The notes under the pieces: generated by a model
The model's database searches: none
Seen by the model: only the letters and a program-made list of their open reading frames with translations
Told to the model about the DNA's origin: nothing
Origin: Ferruginibacter sp.
Lineage (GTDB): Bacteria > Bacteroidota > Bacteroidia > Chitinophagales > Chitinophagaceae
DNA length: 7,822 nt
Direction: 5' to 3'
Assembly (NCBI GenBank): GCA_025352435.1
Contig: JANXTN010000227.1
Span: 1 to 7,822 of the forward strand
Shown: positions 1 to 7,160 of the stretch, one piece after another
How positions within the stretch are numbered: the stretch's first letter is position 1
Layout of the letters: each line of letters starts with the position of its first letter
Translations under genes and position numbers: made by a program

Positions 1-707
1 CCTACAAAGCCCATCAATCTATTGTTGTAAACAGCTATGTGCTTCCAGTTTAAAAAAGGGATATTGTTTTTGAAAGAGCCATAATAATCAAAAATGTAAA
101 AACCTCTGCTCTCATCATACAGATAAACAAAGTTATTTTTATCTATGATTTGAGTAGGAGAAGGAACTGTATCAAATAGCTGGCGCAAATCTAAGGTTTG
201 GCTTAAAACATTTCCTTCATCATTAATTTTTTTTAAGGATACATTTTGTTCATCAAAAATCCACATATTATTGTCGTAAGAATTGGCAAGGGTTTTAATT
301 TTAAAAATATTCTGTGTTCTAAAATTAATGGTATTTCTAACTGCCAGAAAGCGATCCAGAACAATAACAGTAGAATAGTTTTTGTAATAAACTAAAATTT
401 TTAAAGGATTGCTGACATCAAGCAGGGTAGGGTTTCCAAATTTTTTTACATCATTAAAAACAGCCAATGAATCGCCATTTGGTTTAATCTTTTTTAGCTG
501 ATTTTTCTCTGTGATCAAATAGATATTTCCAAGAACATCAACATCTAAGTAGGTATAAGCGCCGGGAATTGTTTTTAAGAATTTAAATGTACTATCCGTT
601 TTTACTCCCTGTACATTTGTAGAATCATGTATGGTAATATCTTGTGCAAGCGCTTTAAAACAAAGCACTAAAGAAAAAATAAAAAGGTATGTAGTTTTTA
701 ATTTAAT
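1..707 (-). CDS. Secreted beta-propeller-like protein, 3' end outside window, apparent ATT start
   Basis: An open frame of 235 codons without a stop runs leftward off the window edge. Its first residues form a clear export signal: Lys at 2 and 4, a hydrophobic core at about 7-17, and an Ala-Leu-Ala cleavage site at 19-21 followed by Gln-Asp. The mature part has recurring short beta-strand units, such as [10 protein letters not shown] (57-66), NNMWIFDE (146-153) and NNFVYLYDE (191-199). This spacing suggests a beta-propeller, and similar proteins of unknown role are common in Bacteroidota. No ATG, GTG or TTG precedes the signal peptide. An in-frame TAA lies at 713-715 plus 3 bases upstream, the first GTG is at codon 14 inside the hydrophobic core, and the first ATG is codon 148. 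The ATT at 705-707, five bases after the stop of the upstream phosphoesterase gene, is the only start I see that keeps the whole signal. It is the last visible gene of the operon. The frame and signal peptide are seen; the fold is inferred and the function is unknown. Confidence 0.72.
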   Translation of the reverse strand, partial: MKLKTTYLFIFSLVLCFKALAQDITIHDSTNVQGVKTDSTFKFLKTIPGAYTYLDVDVLGNIYLITEKNQLKKIKPNGDSLAVFNDVKKFGNPTLLDVSNPLKILVYYKNYSTVIVLDRFLAVRNTINFRTQNIFKIKTLANSYDNNMWIFDEQNVSLKKINDEGNVLSQTLDLRQLFDTVPSPTQIIDKNNFVYLYDESRGFYIFDYYGSFKNNIPFLNWKHIAVYNNRLMGFV

Positions 708-712
708 AAAAG

Positions 713-1468
713 TTACTTTTTATAATATTCCAGAGATAAATTTTTACCGTCAAAAACTGCGTAGCTACAGTATTTTATCCAGTCACCCAGATTAATGTAC
801 CTGCTTTTTTCATTTAATAAAATATCCAACGGTAAATGTCTGTGCCCAAAAACAAAATAATCAAAATGTTTTTTTGAAAGAATTTCTTTGGAGTAAATCA
901 CAAGCCATTCATTTTCTTCACCCCAAAAAACCTCGTCAGTTTTACCGGTTTTGGCCCGGCTTTTTCTGCTAAAATAATCTGCAATACCAATACCAAAACT
1001 TGGTGGTAAAGCACCGAAAAATAATTGACTTATGGGATTCCTAAAGACCTTTTTAATAAACTTATAACCTTTATCACCCGGGCCCAACCCATCTCCATGA
1101 CCTATTAAGAAAGTTTTATTTGAGAAGGTAAATTCCTGAGGTTCAAAATAAACTGCAGTGTTCAATTCTTTTTGAAAATAGTCTTTCATCCACATATCGT
1201 GGTTGCCTACAAAAAAATGTACTGCAATACCTGCATCAGTAAGTTCTGCCATTTTACCTAAAATTCTTACATAACCTTTTGGTACAACTCTTTTGTATTC
1301 GTACCAAAAATCAAATAGGTCACCTACAATAAAAATGGCTGCTGCTTTTGATTTTATGTCATCAAGAAAACGAATAATTTTTTTTTCACGCACAAGGCTT
1401 TCGGCGGCGTTAGGTGCGCCAAGGTGAAAATCAGAAAGGAAATATATATTTTTGTGGCAGCCATTCAC
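713..1468 (-). CDS. lpxH: LpxH-like metallophosphoesterase (probable UDP-2,3-diacylglucosamine diphosphatase)
   Basis: A calcineurin-like phosphoesterase of 251 residues from the GTG at 1466-1468. All metal-binding motifs are present: SDFHLG (Asp13, His15), GDLFDFW (Asp50), GNHD (Asn89, His90), GHGDG (His124) and FGHRH (His209, His211). Family members of this size with GDLFDFW hydrolyse UDP-2,3-diacylglucosamine to lipid X plus UMP in lipid A synthesis, at the inner face of the cytoplasmic membrane. The helical insert at about residues 127-190, with many aromatic and basic residues, fits the lipid-binding cap of LpxH. Classical LpxH has Arg after the Asn of GN-D and this protein has His, so the substrate is inferred. 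An ATG at 1508-1510 would add 14 residues and overlap the upstream gene by 38 bases. The GTG begins 4 bases after the upstream stop and leaves the short N-terminus usual before the first metal motif, so I prefer it. Confidence 0.8.
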   Translation of the reverse strand: MNGCHKNIYFLSDFHLGAPNAAESLVREKKIIRFLDDIKSKAAAIFIVGDLFDFWYEYKRVVPKGYVRILGKMAELTDAGIAVHFFVGNHDMWMKDYFQKELNTAVYFEPQEFTFSNKTFLIGHGDGLGPGDKGYKFIKKVFRNPISQLFFGALPPSFGIGIADYFSRKSRAKTGKTDEVFWGEENEWLVIYSKEILSKKHFDYFVFGHRHLPLDILLNEKSRYINLGDWIKYCSYAVFDGKNLSLEYYKK

Positions 1469-1472
1469 AAAG

Positions 1473-1901
1473 CTAAGGTTGGTTCTTTTGTTGAAGATAG
1501 CGCATAACATCTCCTGTTTCTATTTCAGGCATGCCTTCAACACGTAGGTTATACCAATATATCCATGCTGTTTTAGTTTCACCATTTTGAAAAACCTCTA
1601 CTAGATCTCTTCTATACAATGGCGTTTCTCCTGGTTCTACATGCAGTCCTTCATAATCATCCAGCTGCTCAAAAGCCCACGAAAATTCATCTTCACTGTT
1701 CATACTGTATAACTCACCTAAAATAAAATGTTCATCTTCGGTAGGAAGCGCCACCGGGTGTGAACCTGCATCAAAAAACTTTCCTTTTACAAGAGCTTCT
1801 CCACTGTATTTAAAATAACGGGTGAGATATTCATACGCAGGGTTTCTAAAACCACTGCGTAAAGAACCGTAGACAAAAATCTTGTGTGATGTTGTACTCA
1901 T
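1473..1901 (-). CDS. Gamma-glutamylcyclotransferase-like (AIG2/GGCT fold) protein
   Basis: A soluble 142-residue protein of the GGCT-like family. The substrate-binding loop is plain near the N-terminus as VYGSLR (10-15). The acidic residue expected to act as catalyst is Glu84 in LDDYEG (80-85). YRR (96-98) and the AWIYWY strand (112-117) complete the usual small barrel. Relatives release 5-oxoproline from gamma-glutamyl peptides or from gamma-glutamylamine crosslinks. The real substrate of bacterial members is mostly unknown, and nothing here narrows it. The ATG is 9 bases after the stop of the LUD gene, and the phosphoesterase begins just after this gene ends, so all three are probably co-transcribed. 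The length is normal for the family and no key residue seems to be missing. Family assignment is firm; function is open. Confidence 0.85.
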   Translation of the reverse strand: MSTTSHKIFVYGSLRSGFRNPAYEYLTRYFKYSGEALVKGKFFDAGSHPVALPTEDEHFILGELYSMNSEDEFSWAFEQLDDYEGLHVEPGETPLYRRDLVEVFQNGETKTAWIYWYNLRVEGMPEIETGDVMRYLQQKNQP

Positions 1902-1910
1902 AATATTATT

Positions 1911-2543
1911 TTAATTACTGTCTATTAAAAAACAAAATACTTCTTTTGGGCCATGCACGCCTGTTACCAAAGTTTTTTCAATATCTGCGGTACGGCTGGG
2001 GCCACTAGCGAATGTTATAAAGGACGGAAAATTTTCTGCGTACTTTTCTTTCATTAATCTCAAGGCATCTTTCACATCATTTACCAATTGACTGCTGTAA
2101 GCTACGCAAATATGCACAGGTGCATACACACTTGCTGTACGGCCGCTTTGTTGCGCTGTACTCATTACAATAGTACCTGTGCGGGCAACTAAATATTGGC
2201 AGGTGGTTATTGCTACATCACAAGAAGGAAGATCATTGTAATGAATGATATTAATTGATTGTAAATGCTGTTGTAAATCATTTTCCAAACAATATACTTT
2301 GCTCCAGTTTCTTTGAACTATTAATTGCTGTAACTGTACATTTAAATCATTTCGATTGGTACAAAATGCAAACTTGCCCTGCAACTTTGTAAACTCTTCT
2401 GCAAAAATAATACTGGGTTCTTCTTCACTTTTTATGTAAACGGAATCGTTGCCTTCACTTTGGGGAAAAGGTAAAGGCACCGAATTAATCAGTGCCTCCT
2501 TTATACGAGTAAGTACATTTTGTTTTGCTAAAGATGCAGCCAT
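1911..2543 (-). CDS. Stand-alone LUD-domain (LutC/YkgG-like) protein
   Basis: A 210-residue LUD-domain protein, the family that includes LutC of the lactate-utilisation complex LutABC. Signature stretches are ARTGTIVM (120-127), the SGRTASVYAPVHI region (133-145), SGPSRTADIE (180-189) and GVHGPKE (195-201). These match the conserved C-terminal core of the family. The N-terminal third is variable, as usual. No iron-sulfur LutA or LutB partner is visible; it sits 9 bases from ftsH on one side and 9 bases from the GGCT-like gene on the other. Lone LUD genes next to ftsH are, as far as I recall, a standing arrangement in Bacteroidota. Its role may therefore differ from lactate oxidation, and I would not call it lutC. 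There is no signal peptide or membrane segment, so it is probably cytoplasmic. Confidence 0.85.
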   Translation of the reverse strand: MAASLAKQNVLTRIKEALINSVPLPFPQSEGNDSVYIKSEEEPSIIFAEEFTKLQGKFAFCTNRNDLNVQLQQLIVQRNWSKVYCLENDLQQHLQSINIIHYNDLPSCDVAITTCQYLVARTGTIVMSTAQQSGRTASVYAPVHICVAYSSQLVNDVKDALRLMKEKYAENFPSFITFASGPSRTADIEKTLVTGVHGPKEVFCFLIDSN

Positions 2544-2552
2544 TACTAAGTA

Positions 2553-4655
2553 TTAAATAGCAGGTGGATTTTTTAACTCCTCCGGAAACACACTAACAGG
2601 TTCTTCTGTAACATTATTTTCGGGTTCAATATCTAATAATTTCTTTTCTTCAAAAGGTCTTTTCCCAATTAAAGTTTCCACATCACTTTTAAATAAAACT
2701 TCTTTTACCAAAAGTTCCTTTGCCAGTTTTTCAACATCACCTTTCTTTTCAATTAGCAAAGCTTTTGTTGTTAAGTATGCGTTCTCAATGAGGGATCTAA
2801 CTTCAGTATCAATCATTTTGCCGGTCTCCTCACTATAAGGTTTTGTAAACATATTTTCCTGTGCGGGATCATAATAACTTACATTACCAACCTTATCATT
2901 CATACCATACATGGTTACCATACTGTATGCAATTTTTGTTATCTGTTGCAAATCGTTGCTTGCACCGGTACTGATCTTACCGAAGAAAATATCTTCAGCA
3001 GCACGTCCACCAAGCGTCATACAAATTTGATCCATTAACTGATCTGTGTTGTATAAATATTGTTCTTTAGGGGTATACTGCGCATAACCTAAAGCCGCAG
3101 TTCCTCTTGGTACAATCGTAACTTTTAATAATGGATACGCATGCTCAAGATACCATCCACAAATTGCATGGCCTGCCTCATGGTAAGCAATAATTTCTTT
3201 TTCCTCAGGGGATATTAATTTGTTTCTTTTTTCAAGTCCTCCAATAACCCGATCAATGGCATCTTGAAAATCGCTCATATCAACGCTTTCCTTATTTTTT
3301 CTAGCAGCAATGAGGGCCGCTTCATTACATACATTGGCAATATCAGCACCGGCAAAACCTGGTGTTTGTTCTGCTAATTTATGAATGTCCAGAGTTTGAG
3401 AAATTTTGATCGGACCAAGATGCACTTTGAAGATTGCTTCTCTACCAACAAGATCCGGTCTGTCAATTGAAATCTGGCGGTCAAAACGACCTGGTCTTAG
3501 TAACGCAGTATCCAATACATCAGGTCTATTGGTTGCTGCAAGAATAATGATTCCCAGATCAGTTCCAAAACCATCCATTTCTACCAACAACTGGTTCAAG
3601 GTATTTTCTCTTTCGTCGTTGCTCATCATAGCATTTTTGCCTCTTGCACGACCGATTGCATCTATCTCATCTATAAAAATTATACAAGGTGCTTTTTCAC
3701 GGGCTTGCTTAAACAAATCCCGTACACGACTTGCTCCCACGCCTACAAACATCTCTACAAAGTCAGACCCACTAAGACTAAAGAAGGGAACCTGTGCCTC
3801 GCCTGCTACTGCTTTCGCAAGCAAAGTTTTCCCGGTACCCGGAGGACCCACAAGCAATGCACCTTTTGGTATTTTACCACCTAAGGCTGTATATTTTTTT
3901 GGATTTTTAAGAAAATCAACAATCTCCATTACCTCTACTTTGGCTTCATCAAGCCCTGCAACATCTCCAAAGTTGATATTCACCCTTGTGCCTTTGTCAA
4001 AAAGTGTTGCCTTAGATTTTCCAATACTAAAAATACCTCCCGGCCCGCCACCGCTTGATGCACCACCCATTTTGCGCATCATCATTACAAATAACAACCC
4101 AAATAAAAGGATGGGCACAATGGTTTTTAGAAGGTCTCCCAATACTTCCCCTTCTTCAGTATAATTAGGCAATATTTTTTTTACTGAAGGATTTTCTCTG
4201 TAAAAATCTTCCAGCTGCTTCGCAAAAACTTCATCTTTAGCAATATTAAAATAAACCTGAGGTGTAGCGGTTTTAAGCAACATGGCATAATCCTGTTCAC
4301 TTAAAAAAGTTTTATAAAATGCAGGTTTTGCTTTTACACTGTCTTTATTTAAAAACATACGGGCAATGTCTCTGTTTCTCACAACTATAAGCCCGGTTTT
4401 TTGTTTGTCCAGTTGCAGATCCTCTACTACATCGCCTTGCTTTAATAATTGAGTCAGATAAACCTGATTTACCTCAATACCTGCAGTTGCAACGGTTCTG
4501 AATACATTCCATAAAATGAGTACAAGAAGTACTGCACCCCAAAGCCAATACAAATTGAATTTGGGTTTTTTACCGGGATCATTGCCTATGCTTGGAATAT
4601 TATCAGGTCCTGACTTTTTTTTATTGTTCGGTTGAATATTGTTTTGTTGTGCCAT
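2553..4655 (-). CDS. ftsH: ATP-dependent zinc metalloprotease FtsH
   Basis: A complete FtsH of 700 residues, the membrane-anchored AAA+ protease that extracts and degrades misfolded membrane proteins and some short-lived cytoplasmic ones. Order of parts: a polar Asn/Lys/Pro-rich N-tail (1-33), membrane segment 1 (about 34-52), an exported domain (about 55-173), membrane segment 2 (about 174-193), then a Gly-rich linker (197-208). The AAA module follows with Walker A GPPGTGKT (270-277), pore loop FVG (303-305), Walker B with Asp329-Glu330, and the second region of homology with RPGRFDR (387-393). The protease has HEAGH (492-496) as zinc site and catalytic Glu493, and Asp568 in STGASND as the third zinc ligand. 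The tail after about 670 is acidic and probably disordered. Everything needed for activity is present. It lies 36 bases downstream of rsfS and is probably transcribed with it. Confidence 0.98.
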   Translation of the reverse strand: MAQQNNIQPNNKKKSGPDNIPSIGNDPGKKPKFNLYWLWGAVLLVLILWNVFRTVATAGIEVNQVYLTQLLKQGDVVEDLQLDKQKTGLIVVRNRDIARMFLNKDSVKAKPAFYKTFLSEQDYAMLLKTATPQVYFNIAKDEVFAKQLEDFYRENPSVKKILPNYTEEGEVLGDLLKTIVPILLFGLLFVMMMRKMGGASSGGGPGGIFSIGKSKATLFDKGTRVNINFGDVAGLDEAKVEVMEIVDFLKNPKKYTALGGKIPKGALLVGPPGTGKTLLAKAVAGEAQVPFFSLSGSDFVEMFVGVGASRVRDLFKQAREKAPCIIFIDEIDAIGRARGKNAMMSNDERENTLNQLLVEMDGFGTDLGIIILAATNRPDVLDTALLRPGRFDRQISIDRPDLVGREAIFKVHLGPIKISQTLDIHKLAEQTPGFAGADIANVCNEAALIAARKNKESVDMSDFQDAIDRVIGGLEKRNKLISPEEKEIIAYHEAGHAICGWYLEHAYPLLKVTIVPRGTAALGYAQYTPKEQYLYNTDQLMDQICMTLGGRAAEDIFFGKISTGASNDLQQITKIAYSMVTMYGMNDKVGNVSYYDPAQENMFTKPYSEETGKMIDTEVRSLIENAYLTTKALLIEKKGDVEKLAKELLVKEVLFKSDVETLIGKRPFEEKKLLDIEPENNVTEEPVSVFPEELKNPPAI

Positions 4656-4691
4656 TTGTATGTCTACGCTCTTATATACTTTTTTAAAAAA

Positions 4692-5102
4692 TTATTTGTC
4701 ATTATATTCTGTTGAAACCGCATCACTCCACATTTCTTCCAGCTGGTAAAATTTGCGAGGCTCCGGCAGCATTACATGTACTACTACATTTACGTAATCA
4801 ATCAATATCCATTGTTGTGCCTGTCTACCTTCATGTTTGTATGCACTTTCGCCACAACGTTCTTTTACTTCATGCTCTATTTCATCTGCGATTGCTTTTA
4901 AAAGCGAGGGGTTGTTTGCTTCGCAGATGATAAAAAAATCAGCTACCGCTTCGGGTATTTTGCGAAGATCGAGACTGATAACATTTTCGCCTTTTTTTTC
5001 GTGGATGGCGTTGATAATAGTTTTGATTATTTTGCTACTCTTGGTAAGCTTTGAGATGGTACTTTTTTTGCGTGTTTCCAGCACACTGAGGTTATTGTTC
5101 AA
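4692..5102 (-). CDS. rsfS: Ribosomal silencing factor RsfS (YbeB/Iojap family)
   Basis: A 136-residue RsfS. The family binds ribosomal protein uL14 on the large subunit and blocks subunit joining, which lowers translation when nutrients run short. Recognisable parts are ADFFIICEA (54-62), HEGRQ (90-94), Trp98, DYVNVVVHVM (102-111) and FYQLEEMW (118-125), in the usual order and spacing. The N-terminus has about 20 extra basic and polar residues before the domain begins. The start is TTG at 5100-5102. An in-frame TAA lies two codons upstream, and the next option is GTG at codon 7; no ATG is available before the domain. The sequence before the TTG is A-rich, which suits Bacteroidota initiation. 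It is the first gene of the leftward operon, with a candidate promoter at 5157-5187, and is transcribed away from birA. Confidence 0.93.
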   Translation of the reverse strand: MNNNLSVLETRKKSTISKLTKSSKIIKTIINAIHEKKGENVISLDLRKIPEAVADFFIICEANNPSLLKAIADEIEHEVKERCGESAYKHEGRQAQQWILIDYVNVVVHVMLPEPRKFYQLEEMWSDAVSTEYNDK

Positions 5103-5113
5103 ATTTTATTCTT

Positions 5114-5146
5114 TTTGTTAAATGAATGCATGCATATAGCATTTTG
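5114..5146 (+). promoter_or_regulatory. Candidate Bacteroidota-type promoter for birA
   Basis: On the plus strand TTTG (5114-5117), 19 bases, then TAGCATTTTG (5137-5146), which is TAnnTTTG with extra bases between TA and TTTG. Transcription would start near 5152, some 70 bases before birA. The proposed rsfS promoter starts 11 bases to the right and faces the other way, so the two polymerases could interfere. A perfect 10-base palindrome, ATGCATGCAT (5126-5135), sits between the two boxes and could be an operator or chance. Confidence 0.35.
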
Positions 5147-5156
5147 TAAAGTACTA

Positions 5157-5187
5157 AAATAGTAGCTTGCGGTTATATATATGCAAA
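5157..5187 (-). promoter_or_regulatory. Candidate Bacteroidota-type promoter for rsfS-ftsH operon
   Basis: Read on the minus strand, TTTG (5184-5187) is followed by 19 bases and then TACTATTT (5157-5164). This resembles the TTTG / TAnnTTTG pattern of the main Bacteroidota sigma factor; the -7 box keeps TA and two of the four last bases. Transcription would begin near 5150 and give a leader of roughly 45-50 bases before the TTG of rsfS. The match is by eye only. Confidence 0.4.
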
Positions 5188-5221
5188 ATTACAAATTCTT
5201 TTTTACCCTCCCGCTTTATTG

Positions 5222-5962
5222 ATGAGCCTAAACCCAATTACCATTTTAGATTCAGTGGAAAGTACCAACAACTATGCCATGGCAAAGCTACATGCAGGTT
5301 TGGCTGTGCATGGCCAGGCATGGTTTGCAAGGGAGCAATGGGGGGGAAAAGGGCAACGGGAAAATAAGTGGCTAAGTCAGAAAGACGAGAACTTAATATT
5401 GACCATAATTTTGAAGCCGAGTAAGGATTTCCGAAATAATCTGTTTTTTTTTAATACCCTTGTCGCCTGTACCTGCCATCAATTTTTTGCAACATTTGCG
5501 GGTGAAGGAACATTTATAAAATGGCCAAATGATATTTATTTCAATGACAGAAAGGCAGGCGGAATTTTAATAGAGAATATTTTTAATGGTAAGGTGTGGG
5601 AATGGGCGATTCTAGGTATTGGAATAAATATTAACCAAACCGATTTCAGTTCATTAAATACTAAAAGTACATCGTTAAAAAATATAACCCGTCATTTTTA
5701 TAACCCTATAGACTTGGCAAAGCAACTACATTTAAAAATCTTGCAAAATTTTGAACACGTAAAAGAAAGTTCTCTCGAATGTTATTTAGAGTACTACAAC
5801 AAACACCTATATAAAAAAGAGGAAAGGGTAAAATTAAAAAAAGAAAATATTGTATTTCACACCACTATAAAAGGGGTAAATAATGCAGGGCAACTCATGA
5901 CATCTGATACCATAGAAAGACAATTTAACTCCGGAGAGATAAAATGGTTGATGTATGAATAA
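5222..5962 (+). CDS. birA: Biotin--[acetyl-CoA-carboxylase] ligase, catalytic form without DNA-binding domain
   Basis: A 246-residue biotin-protein ligase. It forms biotinyl-AMP from biotin and ATP and attaches biotin to a lysine of the carboxyl carrier protein of acetyl-CoA carboxylase and similar enzymes. Motifs in order: STN (14-16), the adenylate loop GGKGQREN (41-48) followed by Trp50, KWPND (100-104), Lys111 with GGILIEN (113-119), GIGININ (132-138), and a small C-terminal SH3-like part from about 195. The N-terminal helix-turn-helix of E. coli BirA is absent, so it should act as enzyme only (class I). The adenylate loop departs from the usual GRGxxGR pattern, with Lys for the first Arg and Glu for the second Gly. 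I chose the ATG at 5222; a TTG directly before it (5219) is possible. It diverges from rsfS and ends 5 bases from the convergent blh gene. Confidence 0.93.
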   Translation: MSLNPITILDSVESTNNYAMAKLHAGLAVHGQAWFAREQWGGKGQRENKWLSQKDENLILTIILKPSKDFRNNLFFFNTLVACTCHQFFATFAGEGTFIKWPNDIYFNDRKAGGILIENIFNGKVWEWAILGIGININQTDFSSLNTKSTSLKNITRHFYNPIDLAKQLHLKILQNFEHVKESSLECYLEYYNKHLYKKEERVKLKKENIVFHTTIKGVNNAGQLMTSDTIERQFNSGEIKWLMYE

Positions 5963-5967
5963 GATTT

Positions 5968-6963
5968 TTATTGGTTGCTCAAAGGAGCAAGCGTATTTTC
6001 TTTAGCAGTTACATTTTGATACATGCGGTGCATAACTTGCAAATGTGGCACAGTAAGTACAGATAGAATAATAAGCAATGCAAAAAGCATGTTCATGTCA
6101 GGTAAAAAATAATTTAATACCAAATACAATAATACCATTCCACCAAGGGCCAGCACACTAAAAAGAATGCTTTTATTACAGATAACAGCAAACTTTTTAG
6201 CATTATTAAATGATTTGAAGTAAGAAAAAATATTTCTTACAGAAAGAATGGAATGCCACAAAGCGAAATAAAAAGTAAAAGCCATTAGGAGCGGCATCAA
6301 AGTAATTATAAAAAGCAAAAAGATGAACCGAATAAGTTGGGGTAAAGTAACTGTTATATTGTCTAAAGATTTTTGATAAACAATAGCTATTGTAAAAATA
6401 AAGCCTAAAGCGACAATGATGAGGTAGCGATTGGCTTCTACCTGAGCATATAAATTACTGTTTTCTACAAAAGTTTTAATAACAGGAAGTGTATCTTTTA
6501 TTTGAGGTAGGTGAACCAATAATAACACGCCCAATATAAATGAGCCGTATGCGAAATATAATAAACTAGCATTTCTTTTAGTTTTTAACATATTTGCCAC
6601 ATCTGTTTCTCCAAAATGGTAAATTGAAAAAACCATAAATATAGAGAAGGCTACCCAGGGGAAAATCCAGATGAGTGCAAATGAGAACAAGCGTAAAAGA
6701 TAAATAGTTACAAATTTTTTGATTGAAAATGATTGCTGTACTGCCGTTTTATTCTGTTCATCTACTAAAAAATCCAAAGCTCCATGTGGTACACCTACCA
6801 AAAAAACTAAAGAAAGCAGTATAATCATCTGTGTTTTAGGACTGATTGGAAACACGTAATAATGCATAACCAAAAACAGTGCACCCAATAATAATAAAAC
6901 AGTTTCGATTTTAATATTTGTTTGTAGCAACCGTTTCATTTTAAAAAATTGATGATGAAACAT
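5968..6963 (-). CDS. blh: Brp/Blh-family beta-carotene 15,15'-dioxygenase
   Basis: A very hydrophobic protein of 331 residues with about eight membrane segments (roughly 19-38, 44-67, 83-117, 133-152, 179-196, 208-235, 262-285, 288-305). It carries the family's conserved histidines, thought to hold the catalytic iron: VPHGALDFL (58-66, His60), IYHFGETD (114-121, His116), ALWHSI (234-239, His237) and VPHLQVMHRMY (305-315, His307 and His312). The family splits beta-carotene at the 15,15' bond into two retinals. Placement head to head with a rhodopsin gene supports this strongly, since the opsin needs retinal. The first ATG (6961-6963) gives a short polar extension; an ATG at codon 9 (6937-6939, MKRLLQ) is an equally natural start. 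The gene ends 5 bases from birA in convergent orientation. No lycopene cyclase or other carotenoid gene is in the window. Confidence 0.92.
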   Translation of the reverse strand: MFHHQFFKMKRLLQTNIKIETVLLLLGALFLVMHYYVFPISPKTQMIILLSLVFLVGVPHGALDFLVDEQNKTAVQQSFSIKKFVTIYLLRLFSFALIWIFPWVAFSIFMVFSIYHFGETDVANMLKTKRNASLLYFAYGSFILGVLLLVHLPQIKDTLPVIKTFVENSNLYAQVEANRYLIIVALGFIFTIAIVYQKSLDNITVTLPQLIRFIFLLFIITLMPLLMAFTFYFALWHSILSVRNIFSYFKSFNNAKKFAVICNKSILFSVLALGGMVLLYLVLNYFLPDMNMLFALLIILSVLTVPHLQVMHRMYQNVTAKENTLAPLSNQ

Positions 6964-6977
6964 GAATTTTCAAAATC

Positions 6978-7004
6978 GGGAAAATTATTTTTTTAATCTT
7001 TCCC
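6978..7004 (-). other. Inverted repeat (hairpin) in the blh leader
   Basis: Ten paired bases, GGGAAAATTA (6978-6987) with TAAT-C-TTTCCC (6994-7004, one bulged C), enclose a loop of six T on the plus strand. It lies 15-41 bases upstream of the first blh ATG. It could fold in the blh mRNA and affect ribosome access, or act as a protein site in DNA. AT-rich spacers make weak hairpins by chance, but the GGG/CCC clamp is unusual in this spacer. Confidence 0.4.
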
Positions 7005-7076
7005 AATGTATTGATTAATAAGATTTTATAAAACAATGGTTCATTTCCTTAAAAATAATTTCTAAAATTAATGTTA

Positions 7077-7107
7077 TTGGAATGTGAAAGTACTATTTTT
7101 ATCATTA
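7077..7107 (+). promoter_or_regulatory. Weak candidate promoter for the rhodopsin gene
   Basis: TTG (7077-7079), 20 bases, then TATCATTA (7100-7107), a poor match to TAnnTTTG. If real, transcription would start inside or just after the palindrome at 7109-7124. I saw no better match between 6964 and 7160 on the plus strand. On the minus strand TAATTTTA (7063-7070) is a fair -7 box for blh but has no clear upstream box. Confidence 0.2.
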
Positions 7108-7108
7108 C

Positions 7109-7124
7109 AAACTAACGTTCGTTT
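7109..7124. promoter_or_regulatory. 16-base near-perfect palindrome, candidate operator of the blh/rhodopsin spacer
   Basis: AAACTAACGTTCGTTT pairs with itself at 7 of 8 positions; only T7113/C7120 breaks the symmetry. It ends 36 bases before the rhodopsin ATG and sits just after the weak promoter candidate, where a bound repressor would block transcription. The AACGTT-centred dyad is similar in form to sites bound by dimeric helix-turn-helix regulators such as some TetR-type proteins. That likeness is inference; no regulator gene is visible here. Confidence 0.4.
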
Positions 7125-7160
7125 AGATATTCAAAACTTAACAATTAAAACCAAACTTTT

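Noticed and set aside
1469..1510. ATG start at 1510 for the phosphoesterase
   Set aside because: It would overlap the GGCT-like gene by 38 bases and add residues that relatives usually lack; the GTG at 1466-1468 fits better. It is not excluded.
3406..4164. A 252-codon open frame on the plus strand inside ftsH
   Set aside because: It is antisense to the highly conserved AAA core of ftsH, and its product is low-complexity and rich in Ser, Pro, Ile and Leu with no recognisable motif. It is a shadow of ftsH codon use.
4656..4691. Internal promoter between rsfS and ftsH
   Set aside because: The 36-base spacer is AT-rich with no convincing TTTG / TAnnTTTG pair; co-transcription is the simpler reading.
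4712..5121. Two overlapping plus-strand frames (4712-4930 and 4837-5121) antisense to rsfS
   Set aside because: rsfS is clearly real on the other strand; these frames have no family features.
5167..5367. A 66-codon plus-strand frame overlapping the start of birA
   Set aside because: It is out of frame with birA, whose motifs cover the same bases; no independent support.
5963..5967. Shared terminator between convergent birA and blh
   Set aside because: Only 5 bases separate the two stop codons, and I saw no GC-rich stem followed by a T run around the junction.
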